Shown here one piece after another: positions 13,101 through 25,900 of a stretch of DNA of 64,000 nucleotides (positions are counted from its first letter, which is position 1; each line of letters opens with the position of its first letter). Under the pieces are notes generated by a model, which was not told the origin of the DNA, made no database searches, and worked only from the letters and a program-made list of their open reading frames with translations. The DNA lies in NCBI GenBank assembly GCA_916700875.1, contig CAKAKS010000039.1, positions 12,151,544 to 12,215,543 on the forward strand, in the 5' to 3' direction. The position numbers and the translations under genes were made by a program. Origin of the DNA: Sebastes aleutianus (taxonomy: Eukaryota; Chordata; Actinopteri; Perciformes; Sebastidae).

Positions 13101-14557
13101 AGTTTTTCACTGAATCAGATAAGGATGTCGACCATTTTCACACCACTCTCCCTCACCACTTAGCTTCATTCCTGATGTTCATGTCGCTGTGAAAATATCC
13201 ATGTGTTGGAACGATCAGATGAGATGAAGATGATAAATGAAAAGAGTCTTCTGTGTGTGTCCTCTTGACTATACTCGTTGGCTTGATTTCCTCACTTCCG
13301 TTTCTCTTCTCGTGCACTGATTGGTTTAAGCTGAACAGCCAATCAGAGTGATTTCTCTCACTGACGAGCTCCGCCGCCGATTCAACATGCTGATTCAGCT
13401 GAAAAACCTCCGACACGGGCAGACTAGAGCCGACGGTGCGGGACACACCGCAAAAACTAGACCGACAGACGCTCACCGACGACCCCAAACTGTCTGACGA
13501 CCGACCGTCGGCTTGGTGTGTCAGGACCTTAAATAATATTGTTCTTATTTTCCAGCAAGTTGGGGTTAAGCAAGTTTAAATTTTGTATTTTTGTAACTTT
13601 ATTTTTTAAAACTTTTTTCTAAAGCTACTGTGTGTATAATTTATATGGAATATTACAAAATAATTCAGCTTGACAGTTCATTCTTGACCTTTTGAAAGAG
13701 CAGGTCTAGACCATACTCTATAGCTGACATGGACAAGACGTCCGTCAGAAGAAGTGCTCAGAGTAATAGAAAGTTTGAACATGTGCAGCTCTTCTGCTTA
13801 TGAAGACCATGTGATACTGCTGAAAGCTTCAGAAGAAAGAGTAAGTGGACCTTGAGATTATTTCGTCTTATTTTATCTTTGAAATGACTCTAATGGCATA
13901 CGTTTTTATAGAGAATTTAAATCATTTTGGTTATAAATTGGTGCTGTCTTTGCAGCCAGTTTATCTTAAAAGGTGATAAATGTGAGATTGGGAGCTTGGG
14001 AGCATTTCTGTTGCCTCCAGACGGCTCTCAACATGACAACGGCTGAGCCGGCAGCTTGCAGCTAACGGTGCTAACGGTGCAAACAACGCCAACACTGCTG
14101 ACAGAGATAACCGTGTTAACCGGAAGGTGGGTGCTACGCTTCCGCTACGACGCCGTTGGACGGGACGGCGTTATCAGCTGTAACTGCCGTAGAAGAGCAG
14201 TGCAGAACGGCTGCCCATGCCCAGTGGGGCACGCTCACATGCACTAAAAGCACCGAGAAGCTCTGATTACAACACACACAGAGGGAGAGACTTCATTCTC
14301 TGCTCAGGTAGACATTACTCCTCTATATATTTACATAGACAATAGTTGTTGATGATATATTAATGCTCTGGATATCAGATTTAGCATCTTTAAAGTTTAA
14401 AATATACATTTTACAAATAGTGGCATTAAAAAAGTTTTGAAGAAGCAACTCCAAGTTAAAGAAACACAAAGAACAGTGTTCTGTTGCTGCTCAGATAAAT
14501 TCAGAAGACACAGTTCAGCTTCATGGAGCTTTTGTCTGCAGCAGTGAGCTGGTGTAC
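10183..14557 (-). other. chrna7-like: chrna7-like intron 4
   Basis: This 4.4-kb intron contains a family-1 MITE fragment (about 10350-10455), a fragment of a DNA transposon also seen near 21660-21768 (11212-11352), a TTAA-flanked piggyBac-like copy (11383 to about 12290) and a transposon-like piece at about 13290-13530 ending GGTGTGTCAGGACC. No exon was found. Confidence 0.65.
11383..12290 (+). mobile_element. piggyBac-like non-autonomous element, copy 1 (3' end eroded)
   Basis: It begins TTAACCCCCTGAGACCC and aligns through its length with the copy at 28478-29392, which ends GGGTCTTAGGGGGTTAA. The TTAA-CCC terminus is typical of piggyBac-type elements, which duplicate TTAA. The right end of this copy has diverged (ATCGCCTGCTATCTGC), so its limit is approximate. 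It codes no transposase. Confidence 0.6.
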
Positions 14558-14667
14558 CTGTTGTACAGCAGGATGTCGGGCCTCCAGATCTGGCTGTCGG
14601 GGAATCTGACGTTGGTCACACCCGGATAGTCGGACTTGTTCCACTGCAGGTAGAAATCTGTCCAGTA
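14558..14667 (-). CDS. chrna7-like: nicotinic acetylcholine receptor alpha7-like, exon 4 (loop A)
   Basis: This 110-nt exon has a CAG acceptor (14668-14670) and a GTACACC donor. It codes YWTDFYLQWNKSDYPGV, then the loop-A segment FPDSQIWRPDILLYN, about residues 81-116 plus two bases of the next codon. The sequence corresponds to human WTDHYLQWNVSEYPGV...IWKPDILLYN. Its length equals that of CHRNA7 exon 4. A (CA)n tract sits right against the acceptor in place of a usual polypyrimidine tract: on the gene strand it reads (TG)n up to TTTGCAG. Confidence 0.96.
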
Positions 14668-14669
14668 CT

Positions 14670-14707
<38 letters not shown>

Positions 14708-14814
14708 ACACACTGATATTAATGCTAATGTTCACAGTAACCCTGTATCCACACTAGGATTTTCTTTTAAATGTGCTTTTTCTAGCCTCTTGTGTACATA
14801 GAAATGATAAAAAA

Positions 14815-15761
14815 AAATAAAGTTGAATCATACACTTCTAGGGACTTTTACTTTGGAAAATATCTAAATTAATACAGTAAAATGTTTGATTTTCAGCATG
14901 TATGCAGTCAGAGATGTCCTGAACTCAAATATATCAGTCATTGTCAGGCATTGTTTATTACATTTTTTCCAGCAACCCAAAAATCAAAGAATAAAGACAT
15001 TTCCCTCACAAATTAGTGGTATTTTCTTTTTAATTTATAAGGGACATGTAATGTTTTATACTTCTGGTGAATATAATCCAATCAATCTTATTTCCATATA
15101 TGTATTTTGTAAATACAGTTCCCTTTGTTAACACCTTATTTTGAAAATCGGATGTAGTCACACGTGTATACTTCCTCTAACTTCTCCAAGGTGGTCGCTA
15201 GCTCTCCCGTCAGCTCCGTTCTCTTTATACATCCATGGTCAGCTCCATCGGGGCTGTTTGAATGCATTTAACATAAATGTCAGTATATGGGTGCTCTATA
15301 GTTGCAGCGTCGGCCCATTTGACCACGGAGATGAGAGTGACGGCAGGCTTGACCGCACGTTACCGCAATACGATAAAGTTTCCTGTTCATGAAGAGTTAG
15401 CATGCAGCCTAGTCATGATGTCTAGCTCTGCTTTTCCTGCAATGTGTGAAACCCAAAGTGTTTCCATACTTTACTGGATGCGTAGTGGATTTAACTGGAT
15501 TTAAAATGGGAGGGTGCAGGTCGTATCCACGCAGACCCTCCGCCGTTTTCTACTTTCTGCTTGTTGTTTTGGTTGACGGAAACGGAACGGATATGACGTC
15601 ACGTTACTCAGACTACAACAATAAAAGCGGTAACTTCCTTCTACCTCCACATAGACTCAAATGAAGCAAATATATCGATTCTGGCATTAATAAATCAATT
15701 TCAAAATCGTAAAAAAACAAATTAACAACACATAGGTGAATCCATTTTTTTCCCATCCCTA
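14815..15761 (+). mobile_element. Non-autonomous DNA transposon, family 2 copy (plus orientation)
   Basis: It ends TTTTTTTCCCATCCCT, the reverse complement of the 4563 terminus. Its body matches the copies at 4563-5520 and 30543-31350, including the CACTTCTAGGGAC start region and the interior with GACGTCACGTTACTCAGAC. The opposite terminus (GGGCTGGACGATACACC type) is missing here. Confidence 0.65.
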
Positions 15762-17195
15762 GTCTTAATTAACATTAACATTAGTATTATTTCTTTAATC
15801 GTTGTTCTGCACGTTTATACTTAATTAGAATGTTTTAAATTGAAATCTTAAATTCTATATTTAGATAGACTAAGTAACATCTGTCCAGAGACTATGAATA
15901 ATAATTCATTTACAGCAATGTTTATTAATGTGCACTGTCTCTGTTAAATGAACCGGTCAAAAAATAAAATAAATAAATAAATAAGGCCAGATTTTTCCTT
16001 ATTTTTATCACATCCAAAAAGGATGTAATCTGTCAGGTAGATAATTGGCTGAGGTGAGGCATAATTTCAAGATTGTTTTCTATACAATATGGTTTATGTT
16101 TTGGGGAAACAAAAAGATGGTAATTAGGCCTCCATAAACAGTGTGAGAGGAGTAAACATGTCCAGAAGCGATGTCTGAAAGCAGCTGATAAGCAGCAGCT
16201 CCTCTGTGTTTGACCTCCATATTTCAGCTGCTGAAATCTAGATTACACTGATGGATCTTATGTAACAGCCATTGTTAGCTGTGTGTGTCTCTGTGAGAGA
16301 GGAGAGCGCGCTGCCAACAAACATCAGGACCGTGTTCGTGTCTAATTTGCATACGCCGCTCTCGTGGCCGGCTCGCTCCTCATTACATCTCGGTGCCTCT
16401 CTGAGCGCTTTGTGCTGATGGCTGAAGGTCGCACACGTCTCTCTCAGGCTTGTTTACTTCCTGTCAGTGAGATGAAATGTTTCCCCTCAGAGGAATCAGT
16501 TGAAAGCAGAACTGTCACAGCGGCTGCAGAGAAACCCCCAAAAATCACAACACAAGACTCTAAAGTTCACGTCCGAAACTACAGCAAACTACACGTCTGA
16601 CCACTTCTGGGGTGCAAACCTCTAAATGTTCTCTGCAATGTATTTCTCAAAATGTAAAATAAATATTAATAAATAATTTACAATTAAGAACCATACATTT
16701 ACTTTTTAAATTCAGTAGTGTCACTTTCATCTCTGTAACCAGCTCAACATGAAGCCGCATGTTTACATGCTGGAAAACATTCAGTTTTCACCCAATTAAA
16801 GCAACATCATCACTTTTTAAAGCGCCACGCAAAAAACATATTTTTAATAATTAATTAAGCCTCTTTCACACATAGTTCCCAGTAAATAACTGGGATGTCC
16901 TTTCAGGCACCGCTAATGGTGTTCACACATGCACTACGTTCAGGAACATTTCCCTCATGCGCCTTTTCACACAAGCCACCGCGATGCCGGATTAGATGGG
17001 GCAAGGGACAATCCAGCAGATGGTGGTAATGCAAAACGCCAATCGCCATAAAACACAACAAAAGAAGAAGAAAAAGAAGAAGAAGAAGAAGCTGGTGTGT
17101 AGAGCGGAAGATGTCTCTTATTATTTTCAGGAACATGGCGAGCGAGGAGCTGTTTTTGTCTGGTGCCAGTGTTCTTGTAATATATTTATTATTTA

Positions 17196-17540
17196 CTACG
17201 AATTTTTCACTTATTTTTCTGACATTTTTCACTTATATTTTCACATATTTTACTAAGAATTTTCAGACATTTTTCAGATGTTTCTCAAATATTTTTCACA
17301 TATTTTTCAGAAATTTTCCACACTTTTTTAAAACATATTTTACTACTAATTGACATATATTTGTCGGACATTTTTCACATATTTGTCAGACATTTTTCAC
17401 ATATTTTCTGATATTTTTCAGATATTTTACGACAATTTTCAGATATTTTTCACTTATATTTTCACATATTCTACTAATAATTTTTTAGACATTTTTCAGA
17501 TGTTTCTCAAATTTTTTTCGTATATTTGCAAGACGAGGCT
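17196..17540. repeat. AT-rich minisatellite in intron 3
   Basis: Degenerate short units of the form CATTTTTCACATATTTT repeat through the interval. A longer block (ttttcacttatattttcaca to cagatgtttctcaaa) occurs twice, near 17210-17290 and 17446-17510, giving a higher-order period of about 230 bp. The open frames across it are low-complexity artefacts. Confidence 0.7.
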
Positions 17541-20300
17541 GATATAAAACGTATTTAAGAAACTTTTTTTTGTTTCAGAAACGTCAATATTCAACGTATC
17601 CATGGTTTACATAAATGTACAATGCAAAAAAAAATTCATGTGAGTTACTCTAGATGAGTTATTCTTTATTTAGTTTTTAGTTATTTTGTTTTTGAGGAAC
17701 ATGGTACTTACTCGGTTACTTTTATATTAATACTTCATATTTATACTTAAGTATATAAATGTATACAGTATATAAGTATGTACTAGTTACTTTATACTTT
17801 TTATTAATTTCAATAAAATTACACATTTTATATTGCTTTTTCGTCCTTGACTATTGATTGTCGCCAGTGTCTGATGTTGTGTCTGATTGTGTCTGATAGT
17901 GTCTGATGCCTGTGTTAAATTCCTGTCAGCAAACTAAATTTCCTTCAAGATAATATTAAAGTTGATGACAACTAATAGAAAAACGACTTTAGTTATTAAA
18001 GTTCACCACAGCTTTCCGGTTAAAACAGTAACCTCAGTAACTGAAGAGAAGAAGTCCAGATATCAGAAGCGGGATGAGAAACCGTCTCATATCAAAAGTT
18101 TACATGTATTTTCAATGAGCAGGTGAGGATGTCGTCTCTCGTGTCTAAAAAGGTTCAAAGGCTCAAAGAGTGATGAGACCAAAAGAAACCTGCACACTAT
18201 AAAGGAAAGAAGTCGAACTGACGCAATGAGATAAAGTTCAAAAGGAAAGAAAAATGCATAAAAAAGTAAAACATCCCAGTGGCTCCTCCTCTACAGTGCT
18301 GTTGAACAGATAAAACCTCATCATTAGATTTATTTTGGTTTGATACTGTCTTTTCTAATAGGATTATTATCCCTGACTGAGTTATTGGTTATTTTTGGAT
18401 CTCTGAAGGCATTTTAATTCAACAAAACCAAACATGTAAAGAGTGTCGACTGTCAGAGGAACTGAGGATTTAGTTTCCTTGGAGACTTACTTGGAGCTAA
18501 AACTGCACAGTTTGTCTTTATGTCGGCGCTGAGGGAAAAGTCATGGGATCATTAAAATCAAAAGGTCCTACAAGAAAATGTAATTGCCCAAAATGAAAAC
18601 GGTTCATCCTCTGGGGAACAGGAATTTGTTCGTGAATGTCTTTTGAGTTTTAAACAGGATTATTTCCTTTAAAAAGGTAACAAATCAAGTCAGAAGTAGG
18701 CTCATTTTCTCATAGACTTCTATCCAATCAGACTTCTTTTAGCAACCAGAGGAGTCGCCCCCTGCTGGCTGTTAGAAAGAATGCAGGTTTAAGGCACTTC
18801 AGCATTGGCTTCACTTCTCAGACCACTGATCTAAATCGAAACATCACAACAACTATTGAAATGTGGTTCATCATTCCTGTTCCCCTCAGGATGAATTGTA
18901 ATAACTTTGGTCATCACCGACATTTCATCTAGCCTCATCATCAGGTCAACATTTTTATGTAATGTGCAAAACTCAAGACATTCCCATCAGCCTCAGCTGG
19001 ACTTTATGTTTAATAAAAATACTGTGCACCTCTTTTCTTAAATACATGTCTGGGCACCAACAGCTTTTAAATGAAAGGAATACTCAACAAATTAATTGAA
19101 ACACTATAAAAACAAGTTCTTCGTGAGCCCCTGAAGGTAGAAATCTGCACCAAAATGTTGATATTGATTCTTTTTTTAGTCTGCGAGAGAGTCAAAGTTT
19201 TCTAGTTTGCCAGGAGAAAAACTTCCAAAAGCTGCAGTAACACTCTGACATTAAAAAACCCACACAGCTCCCGGTGCAGAAATGTTTCCTCTCGCTTACA
19301 GACATTCATCCCCTTCTCAAAAAAAAACACAATGAGCAGCGGAGGAGGAGGAGGAGGAGGAGCGAAAGCCAAATTAAATTAAGTCAAAAGACTAGTTGGT
19401 CCTGGGAGGGTGCTGCAGAGAGAAAATGTCGAGTCTCCGGGGAGGAACCAACCTTTCCATCAGAGAGGAGCAGATTAAGCCGGATTAGTGCATCACCACT
19501 TTACAAACACACATTCCACAGGACCTGATATGAAACCTAATTAAATTTGGACAGCTGCATGAAATGGGTTTAGGAAGCTCTCTTAATGCATTCCTACGCT
19601 CTCCATTAGCTCTGACATTCACACCAGAGTCAGTCCCGCACGACAAAGAAAAGCAGCTTTCACAGTGTGAGTTAAAATGAACAAAGAAGAAGCAGGAGTT
19701 GATATCAGAAAGGTAAAGCGTCAAAGTGCAGGAGGTGTCAGGTGCTGTCGACTCTGACAGAGCGAGCAGCAGAACAGAAGTTGAAGTATTTGTGGAAGCA
19801 GGAAAATAAGTTGGCTCTCTGTTCGCTGCCAGCCGGATCGAGTTTTTCTCCATCACAGCAAACTTATCTGGGTCAAATACAGAGCTGGAGTTCTGCGACT
19901 CCTCCAGAGTCTCTCTGGAAGCCCAACTGAAGGAAGGATGGGATGATGCGGCTGCAGGCTTCCATTTATTATCAATGTTTACTCGGTTTCTTTCCCCCAG
20001 AGTCAGTTTAGACCAGGCACCAGGCACAAACAGACCCATCTGTAATGTAACTGCAGTCTGAAGCCAGGAGAACAGAGTGGCAGGACGGAGGTCCAGAAGA
20101 GATTTTTCTCCCACTGATGATCCATTAACTCTGAGTTATGGATCATTACACTAACTCCCAAGTGTCCACAGCCATGGCTGGAATATGAAACCAAAGCAAA
20201 AACTCCAAAAGGTGCAGAAGAATTGCCACAGAGGCCGATACGGGAAATTAGAAGTTCTCCAGAGAAATGCAGAATGCCTGTTTCCACTGCAGAAACCAGC

Positions 20301-20715
20301 AGGGCTGGACGATACACCTATCTCCCGATTCAATACTATCACGATACTTGGGTGCCGATTCGATATGTATTGCGATTATTAAGTATTGCTATTCTACAAG
20401 AACTGCGATTCGATATTATGATTTATTGTGATTTTTGTTAACCTTTTTAACACTAGACCATGAGAAAAAAATTAATCATACACTTCTAGGGACATCTACT
20501 TTGGAAAATATCTAGATTAATACATTCAAATGTTTGATTTTCAGCATATATGTAGTCAGAGACGTCCTGAAGTCAAGTATATCAGTCAAATAAAAGAATA
20601 AAGACGTTTTCCTCACACATTAGTGGTATTTTGTTTTTAATTTATAAGGGACATGTCATGTTGTTTTAAACTTCTGGGGCATATAGTCCAATTAATCTTA
20701 TATATATTATACGTT
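20301..20715 (+). mobile_element. Family 2 transposon fragment
   Basis: It starts AGGGCTGGACGATACACC, the terminus opposite to that of the 14815 copy, and runs through the shared CACTTCTAGGGAC and ATCAGTCA words. It stops about 400 bp in, so it is a one-ended fragment. Confidence 0.6.
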
Positions 20716-21966
20716 TAACAAGCGGTTGCAAGTCAAACAGCTTAAAAGTGACTTTTGTGTTGTTTGTGGTACTTTTTGTGTCAATTTTTCTCTTCAAGTC
20801 GTTTGTTTCCCCACAACTGACTCAAGGTTTTAGGCCACCAACACATTGACATAATGTTGGTTAGAAAAGCTAGAAAGACAGCTTTAGGAGGAAACGTTGC
20901 TGATGGGAAATGGCAGGACATTCCTGAGAACAACAGTGAGAAACACCTGACTATCCTCTGCTAGATGTTTCAGGATGTTTCAGTAAGTTCATACATAAAA
21001 TACTTATTTTGTCGTAAGTAATGTCGGGTTCACACTACACGAGAATCAAGCCGATTATGGGTCTGATACACCCTGATATCGTCAGCAAAGCACCGATTGT
21101 TTGATGGTTCTTAAGATGATCTCTCCAGATGTTCCTGTGGTGTGAGGTAAGTTAAGAGTGTTTTTTTACATCCCCCGATCGGCTCTGAAGTCCATCCTGG
21201 CCGCACCGATCTCAAATCATAAATATCAAACATGTTCAGTATTTACGATGGGATATCCTGTTGTGTGCGGGAAACCCCGAGGACAGCCGATGACGCAGTC
21301 ACGTGGGAAAGAACGACAGCCAATAGAGAACCAAGCTGACTGAAGAAGGAAGGACAACCATCGCCGTCATGTTGGCCGCGGCTAATGCATGAGCTAATGC
21401 TAAACGTGAAGCATAAAGTTGTAGTAAGGTGGAGCTCAGAAATGGAGGAGCAATGTGTCTCTATGACTTCATCCATTCTTCCAAAGTAAAAACTAACATC
21501 ACAAATTCTTCCTGCCCGTCGTCCGCCATGTTTGTTTACACTAAAGTCACGTTTGATCGCGAGATATTTTGCTAGATTTCCTTTTCATTTAGTGGGGACT
21601 CTTGTTGTTGATTAATGAATCTGTTAATGTGTGGTGTGCTGTTTTGGTAAAATCGTTGCTCTCCACACACTATAGGAACAAAACTGTTAAATTTAACACA
21701 ACATGTCGTTATGTGTGGGCTCTCTCACGTAAGATTTGAAACTTCTTTTAGTGTGGGTCAGCCTTAACAGGACAGAAGAATAAAAAGACAACCTCTACTA
21801 CCTCTGAATGTAGATAAAACTGAAACTTTAATCTTAGGAACAACTGGAATAGAGGGATTGTCTTTTGGGGGTTTGAAGAAAGGTGAGAGTCATAAATCCT
21901 GATGATTTTTTAACACTGAATTTGACACATTTCAACTCAAACACCAGAGTCAGGAAGCAAACTCAC

Positions 21967-22011
21967 CAGCTGCAGCCAGATGTTGGTGGTCAGCACCTGG
22001 TTCTTCTCATC
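21967..22011 (-). CDS. chrna7-like: nicotinic acetylcholine receptor alpha7-like, exon 3
   Basis: This 45-nt micro-exon has a TTTTTAG acceptor (from 22012) and a GTGAGT donor. It codes DEKNQVLTTNIWLQL, about residues 66-80, including the loop-D tryptophan of the complementary binding face. The length equals that of CHRNA7 exon 3, and it falls exactly on codon boundaries. It is too short to be found by open-frame length alone. The matching phase, splice sites and neighbours make it secure. Confidence 0.95.
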
Positions 22012-22535
22012 CTAAAAACAGAAAAACAACAAAACAATCAGCGTCTGGTCTGCTTGCTAATGAACTAAAGATGCTTTGAGTCGTTGCAGTCAGTGTCCGT
22101 CCTCTCTCCGCTGCTTCTTTCATCCCTTTAAATTAATCTTGAACACGGCAGCGTGCCAGCAGAAGGGAGGATGAATATGAATAACGTCAGTTTGATGAAT
22201 GTCCGGCCTGTTTAATTCATTCTCAGGTAGCAGAGCGCACTGAGAGAATTAAAAGATGAGGCTTTGTAAGCAAGCGGGCGCCCTGATGGAGGAGGGAGAT
22301 TCATCCAAGGTGAGGACATTAAAGGTTAATGTTACAATGGTTTCATAGACAACTGACCTTCAGTTAGTTCAACAGTGAATGTAGCTCCTAACAAGTATTG
22401 TGCACAGCCTGATATCTCTTCTTCCTCTGAGCCATAGAGCTCCATTAAAAACACAGCAATAAGCCTCACTGACATTATCCTTCATCACCATGAACACACA
22501 CACTGTAGTTTATTCTGACTCAATCCTACATACAC

Positions 22536-23220
22536 CATGTTGATAAGAGTATTAAATACTTGACAAATCTCCCTTTAAGGTACATTTTGAACTGATAAAA
22601 AATGTGTGATTAATTTCACATTTAACAATCATGCGATGAATCACGAATACATTTTTTAATCGATTGACAGCCCTTTTATTTATTACTGGAAGTCAATAAA
22701 CACAAAACAATGACAGATATTGTCCAGAAACCCTCACAGGTACTGCATTTAGCATAACAAATATGCTCAAATCATAACATGGCAAACTGCAGCCCAACAG
22801 GCAACAACAGCTGTCAGTGTGTCAGTGTGCTGACTTGACTATGAATTGCCCCAAACTGCATGTGATTATCATAAAGTGGGCATGTATGTAAAGGGGAGAC
22901 TCGTGGGTACCCATAGAACCCATTTACATTCACATGTCTGGAGGTCAGAGGTCAAGGGACTCCTTTGAAAATGGACATGACAGTTTTTCCTCACCAAAAT
23001 GTTGAGCGTTATTTAGCCTCCTTCAAAACAAGCTAGTATGACATGGTTGGTACCAATGGATTCATTAGGTTTTTTAGTTTCATATGATACCAGTGTCTTT
23101 ACTCTGGCTTTAAAATTGAGCCTGCTACAACCTAAAAATGGCAAGTTGGGTTAATATGTTAAAGAAATTAGTGGCGTTAAAACAAATTTGCGTTATCATT
23201 GCGTTAACTTTCACAGCCCT
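22536..23220. mobile_element. Family 1 MITE with an inverted end (composite copy)
   Basis: Positions 22536-22674 carry the end segment in one orientation, finishing ATCGATTGACAGCCCT. Positions 22675-23220 carry the remainder in the opposite orientation, finishing TTTCACAGCCCT. The normal order seen at 8224-8929 is therefore broken by an inversion of about 140 bp at one end. Confidence 0.65.
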
Positions 23221-24104
23221 AAAAAAACACATTGAATCTACTTTGTTTCAATGTTTTGCAAAACAATTAAAAGGTGGGTGAACTTTTTTAACAGACACTG
23301 TAAGTCGTAGTAAACTACAAAGACTCTTTACATGTTATGATGGCATGAAACATTAGATACATTGAAAACTATTTCTTGATTTGCTGACTTAACAATGAAG
23401 AATAAAAACTGAAATGATGACAGTTTAAAGAGTCTCATATCCTCAGCACTTCATTTGTGATCCTTCTCCTCCTGGCTGTATTTAGGATTGAGGATGTTTG
23501 TGTATTTTTCTCACTGGGCCTTGATGTTGATTGGTTTCCTGGTGGGAACCCGTGCTGATATTAGACGCCCTCATACTGTGTGTGACAAAGTATTTTCCTG
23601 ACTGATGCTATAAATCACTTTCCAGCAGCGGTATTGACTGTATGCAAGAATGCTTTATCAAAGGCAGCAGCAGCAGCCTGAATGTGTTTGTAAAGCTTAT
23701 TGTCCTCGGCTGCAGAAAGGGAGGACACCAGCTCTTTTCAACCTGAACTTCACCGGGGAGCCAGAGACACAGTCCGGCCGGCCAGAAAGAAAACCAACTC
23801 GTGTGAATATAAAACTCAGGAGCAACGAGGCAAAACAGCAGCAGCTGTGAAATTGTGATGAGCAGCCGAGATGATACGAGCCGATAGCTGCCACCGCCCA
23901 CCACACACAGCTCGCAGCCTCCTGACAGGCTTCTGTTAGCAGAGCTGGAGGCTCCTGACAGACTGAGTGGGACGATCTGGGTGTTTAAAGTCACAATGAA
24001 AAAGGGAAAAAGAAACACTTTTTATGAGATTATTAGCTAATGCGCTTCGTCCTAACATCCAGCTGCTGCCTCATAGTAAATGCCGGAAAACCTGAGGAAC
24101 CTGA

Positions 24105-24636
24105 GGAAGTTAAATAACGCTACAAATGTACGCTAAACTTTGGTGAGGAAAAACTGGTATGGCCATTTTCAAAGGGGTCCCTTGACCTCTGACCTCAAGA
24201 TATGTGAATGAAAATGGGTTCTATGGGTACCCACAAGTCTCCCCTTTACAGACATGCCCACTTTATGATAATCACATGCAGTTTGGGGCAAGTCATAGTC
24301 AAGTCAGCACACTGACACACTGACAGCTGTTGTTGCCTGTTGGGCTGCACTTTGCCATGTTATGATTTGAGCATATTTTTTATGCTAAATGCAGTACCTG
24401 TGAGGGTTTCTGGACAATATTTATTTGATTTCCAATAATAAATTTATACATACATGTGCATAAAGCAGCATATTTGTCCACTTCCATGTTGATAAGAGTA
24501 TTAAATACTTGACAAATCTCCCTTTAAGGTACATTTTGAACTGATAAAAAAACTGTGCGATTAATTAATCGTGATTAATTATGGACAATAATGCGATTAA
24601 TCCCGATTAAATATTTTAATCGATTGACATCCCTAG
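24105..24636 (-). mobile_element. Family 1 MITE, 5'-truncated
   Basis: It starts inside the body (GTTAAATAACGCTACAAAT) and ends TAATCGATTGACATCCCT, with the terminal G changed to T relative to the family GACAGCCCT. Confidence 0.65.
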
Positions 24637-24857
24637 TTTTAATATGTGAAATTTTAGCATTAAATTGAGTTTGGAGGGAACTCCCCTGACAAAAGGCTTT
24701 CTACAGCATTCATAAAGACTCGGCCCCTTTAACGAAGCTGGCAGCTACTACGTTGATGCAGACTTACATAAGTCAATCTGCTTTTAAATAAACGGTAGAA
24801 GAAGAAAATGTGTATGTACGTATCTGTAAGCACCACATTCACCTGAGATCAGAACAA

Positions 24858-24859
24858 TT

Positions 24860-24897
<38 letters not shown>

Positions 24898-24906
24898 TAG
24901 ATAGAT
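24858..24906. repeat. (GATA)n microsatellite with adjoining retroposon-like tail
   Basis: About ten GATA units are followed by ACTTTATTGTCATTGTC, the kind of 3' end that fish LINE/SINE elements leave next to a short tandem tail. Confidence 0.7.
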
Positions 24907-25697
24907 ACTTTATTGTCATTGTCATTGAAAACAACGAAAAACAGTTTAGCAGCTCTTTGCAGTGAAAAACAAACATTAAAACATTCAGTCACAAGTAGAA
25001 CAATAAATAAGTGGATCATCATCATAAAGTGCAAATTATGGTTCAGCAGCTAGTGTCCTCAGCCTTTGGGGGGGGGGGGGGTTCTACACACTTGACAGCC
25101 TGTGGGTAAAAGCTGTTTCGTAGTCTGTTGGTGTGTGTTTTAATTGTCCTGTATCTCCTTCCGGAGGGAAGGGGAGCAAACAGTACTGATGCCTCAGATA
25201 GCTGAGAGCCGACAGAGAATATCAGCAGGAGAGTAAAAGCAGCTTCTGCTCTGCTTAATCTGAATCTGTGTCATTATCTGATATTAATAAGTAATGAATT
25301 ACAAGGCTGGCTGATGAATGAGGAGAATGTGAATATGTGAAGCCTGTTATCAGAATAATGCCTGTTAATGCCCGATGTGAAGATTTTCTGTATGTTGATG
25401 TTTTTGTGCTTTTATATGCCACTGATGCCGTACTCCTCTACGACATCGAACTACAACAAAGAGGACCACAATGGAAATAAGTCCTGTGACTATCTTGTGT
25501 TATCCTAGATGTTCTTTTAATTGTGCATGTGCATTGGTGTTGCAGCTATGTAGGAGCTCAATGAATTGTCAAATGAACAAAACCAAACAATCAATCCAGT
25601 AATCATCTGGTAAGAAGTGAGCAGTCTGTTCATTGTAAGTGCTAAAATGTTGGTAGATTAGTTTTGGAAGAGATAAAACTGCAGGAGAGGAAAGATA

Positions 25698-25900
25698 AAA
25701 GAAGCAGGAGAGACTTCAGAGACCAGGTCCAAAGAACACTGGAGCACACAGATTTAAGGCAATCAGTGTTCTCAGATCGGTTTGACTCTGATGAAGACGC
25801 AGTTAGCGTCAAAATGTTAGTCTTCTAATAAAGTTGATTGCCTTAAATCCGTGTTCTCCACTGTGCTTTGGACCTGGTCTCTGAAGTCTCTCCTGTTACA
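25698..25900. repeat. Large hairpin with hammerhead-like loop (Penelope-like relic)
   Basis: The left arm, about 25700-25765, and the right arm, about 25838-25900, are near-perfect reverse complements over some 60 bp (for example AGACTTCAGAGACCAGGTCC). The loop contains CTGATGA at 25788-25794, then GACGC-AGTTA-GCGTC (25796-25810) and AAAA. This resembles a hammerhead ribozyme core (CUGAUGA, stem II, GAAA) with GAAA changed to AAAA and an extra A. Such cores are known in Penelope-like retroelements. I infer a decayed relic. Confidence 0.5.

Larger units (their letters stand above)
14668..21966 (-). other. chrna7-like: chrna7-like intron 3
   Basis: This 7.3-kb intron contains (CA)n at 14671-14700, family-2 transposon copies (about 14815-15761 and 20301-20715), an (AAG)n-bearing repeat end near 16985-17092, an AT-rich minisatellite (17196-17540), a block near 18712-18840 that looks like a dispersed fish repeat (GTCGCCCCCTGCTGGC) and a DNA-transposon-like segment at about 21022-21768. 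A 209-codon minus-strand open frame at 19485-20114 shows no domain or splice support. Confidence 0.6.

Noticed and set aside
16996..17256. Lysine-rich frame near 17000
   Set aside because: Translation of an (AAG)n tract at a repeat end followed by AT-rich minisatellite.
19485..20114. 209-codon minus-strand open frame in intron 3
   Set aside because: It has no recognisable domain, atypical composition, overlaps other frames and a repeat region, and has no supporting splice sites. It lies within a well-defined intron of chrna7-like. Likely chance.
24858..24906. CRISPR-like or satellite array
   Set aside because: A simple (GATA)n run with no unique spacers; the genome is eukaryotic.
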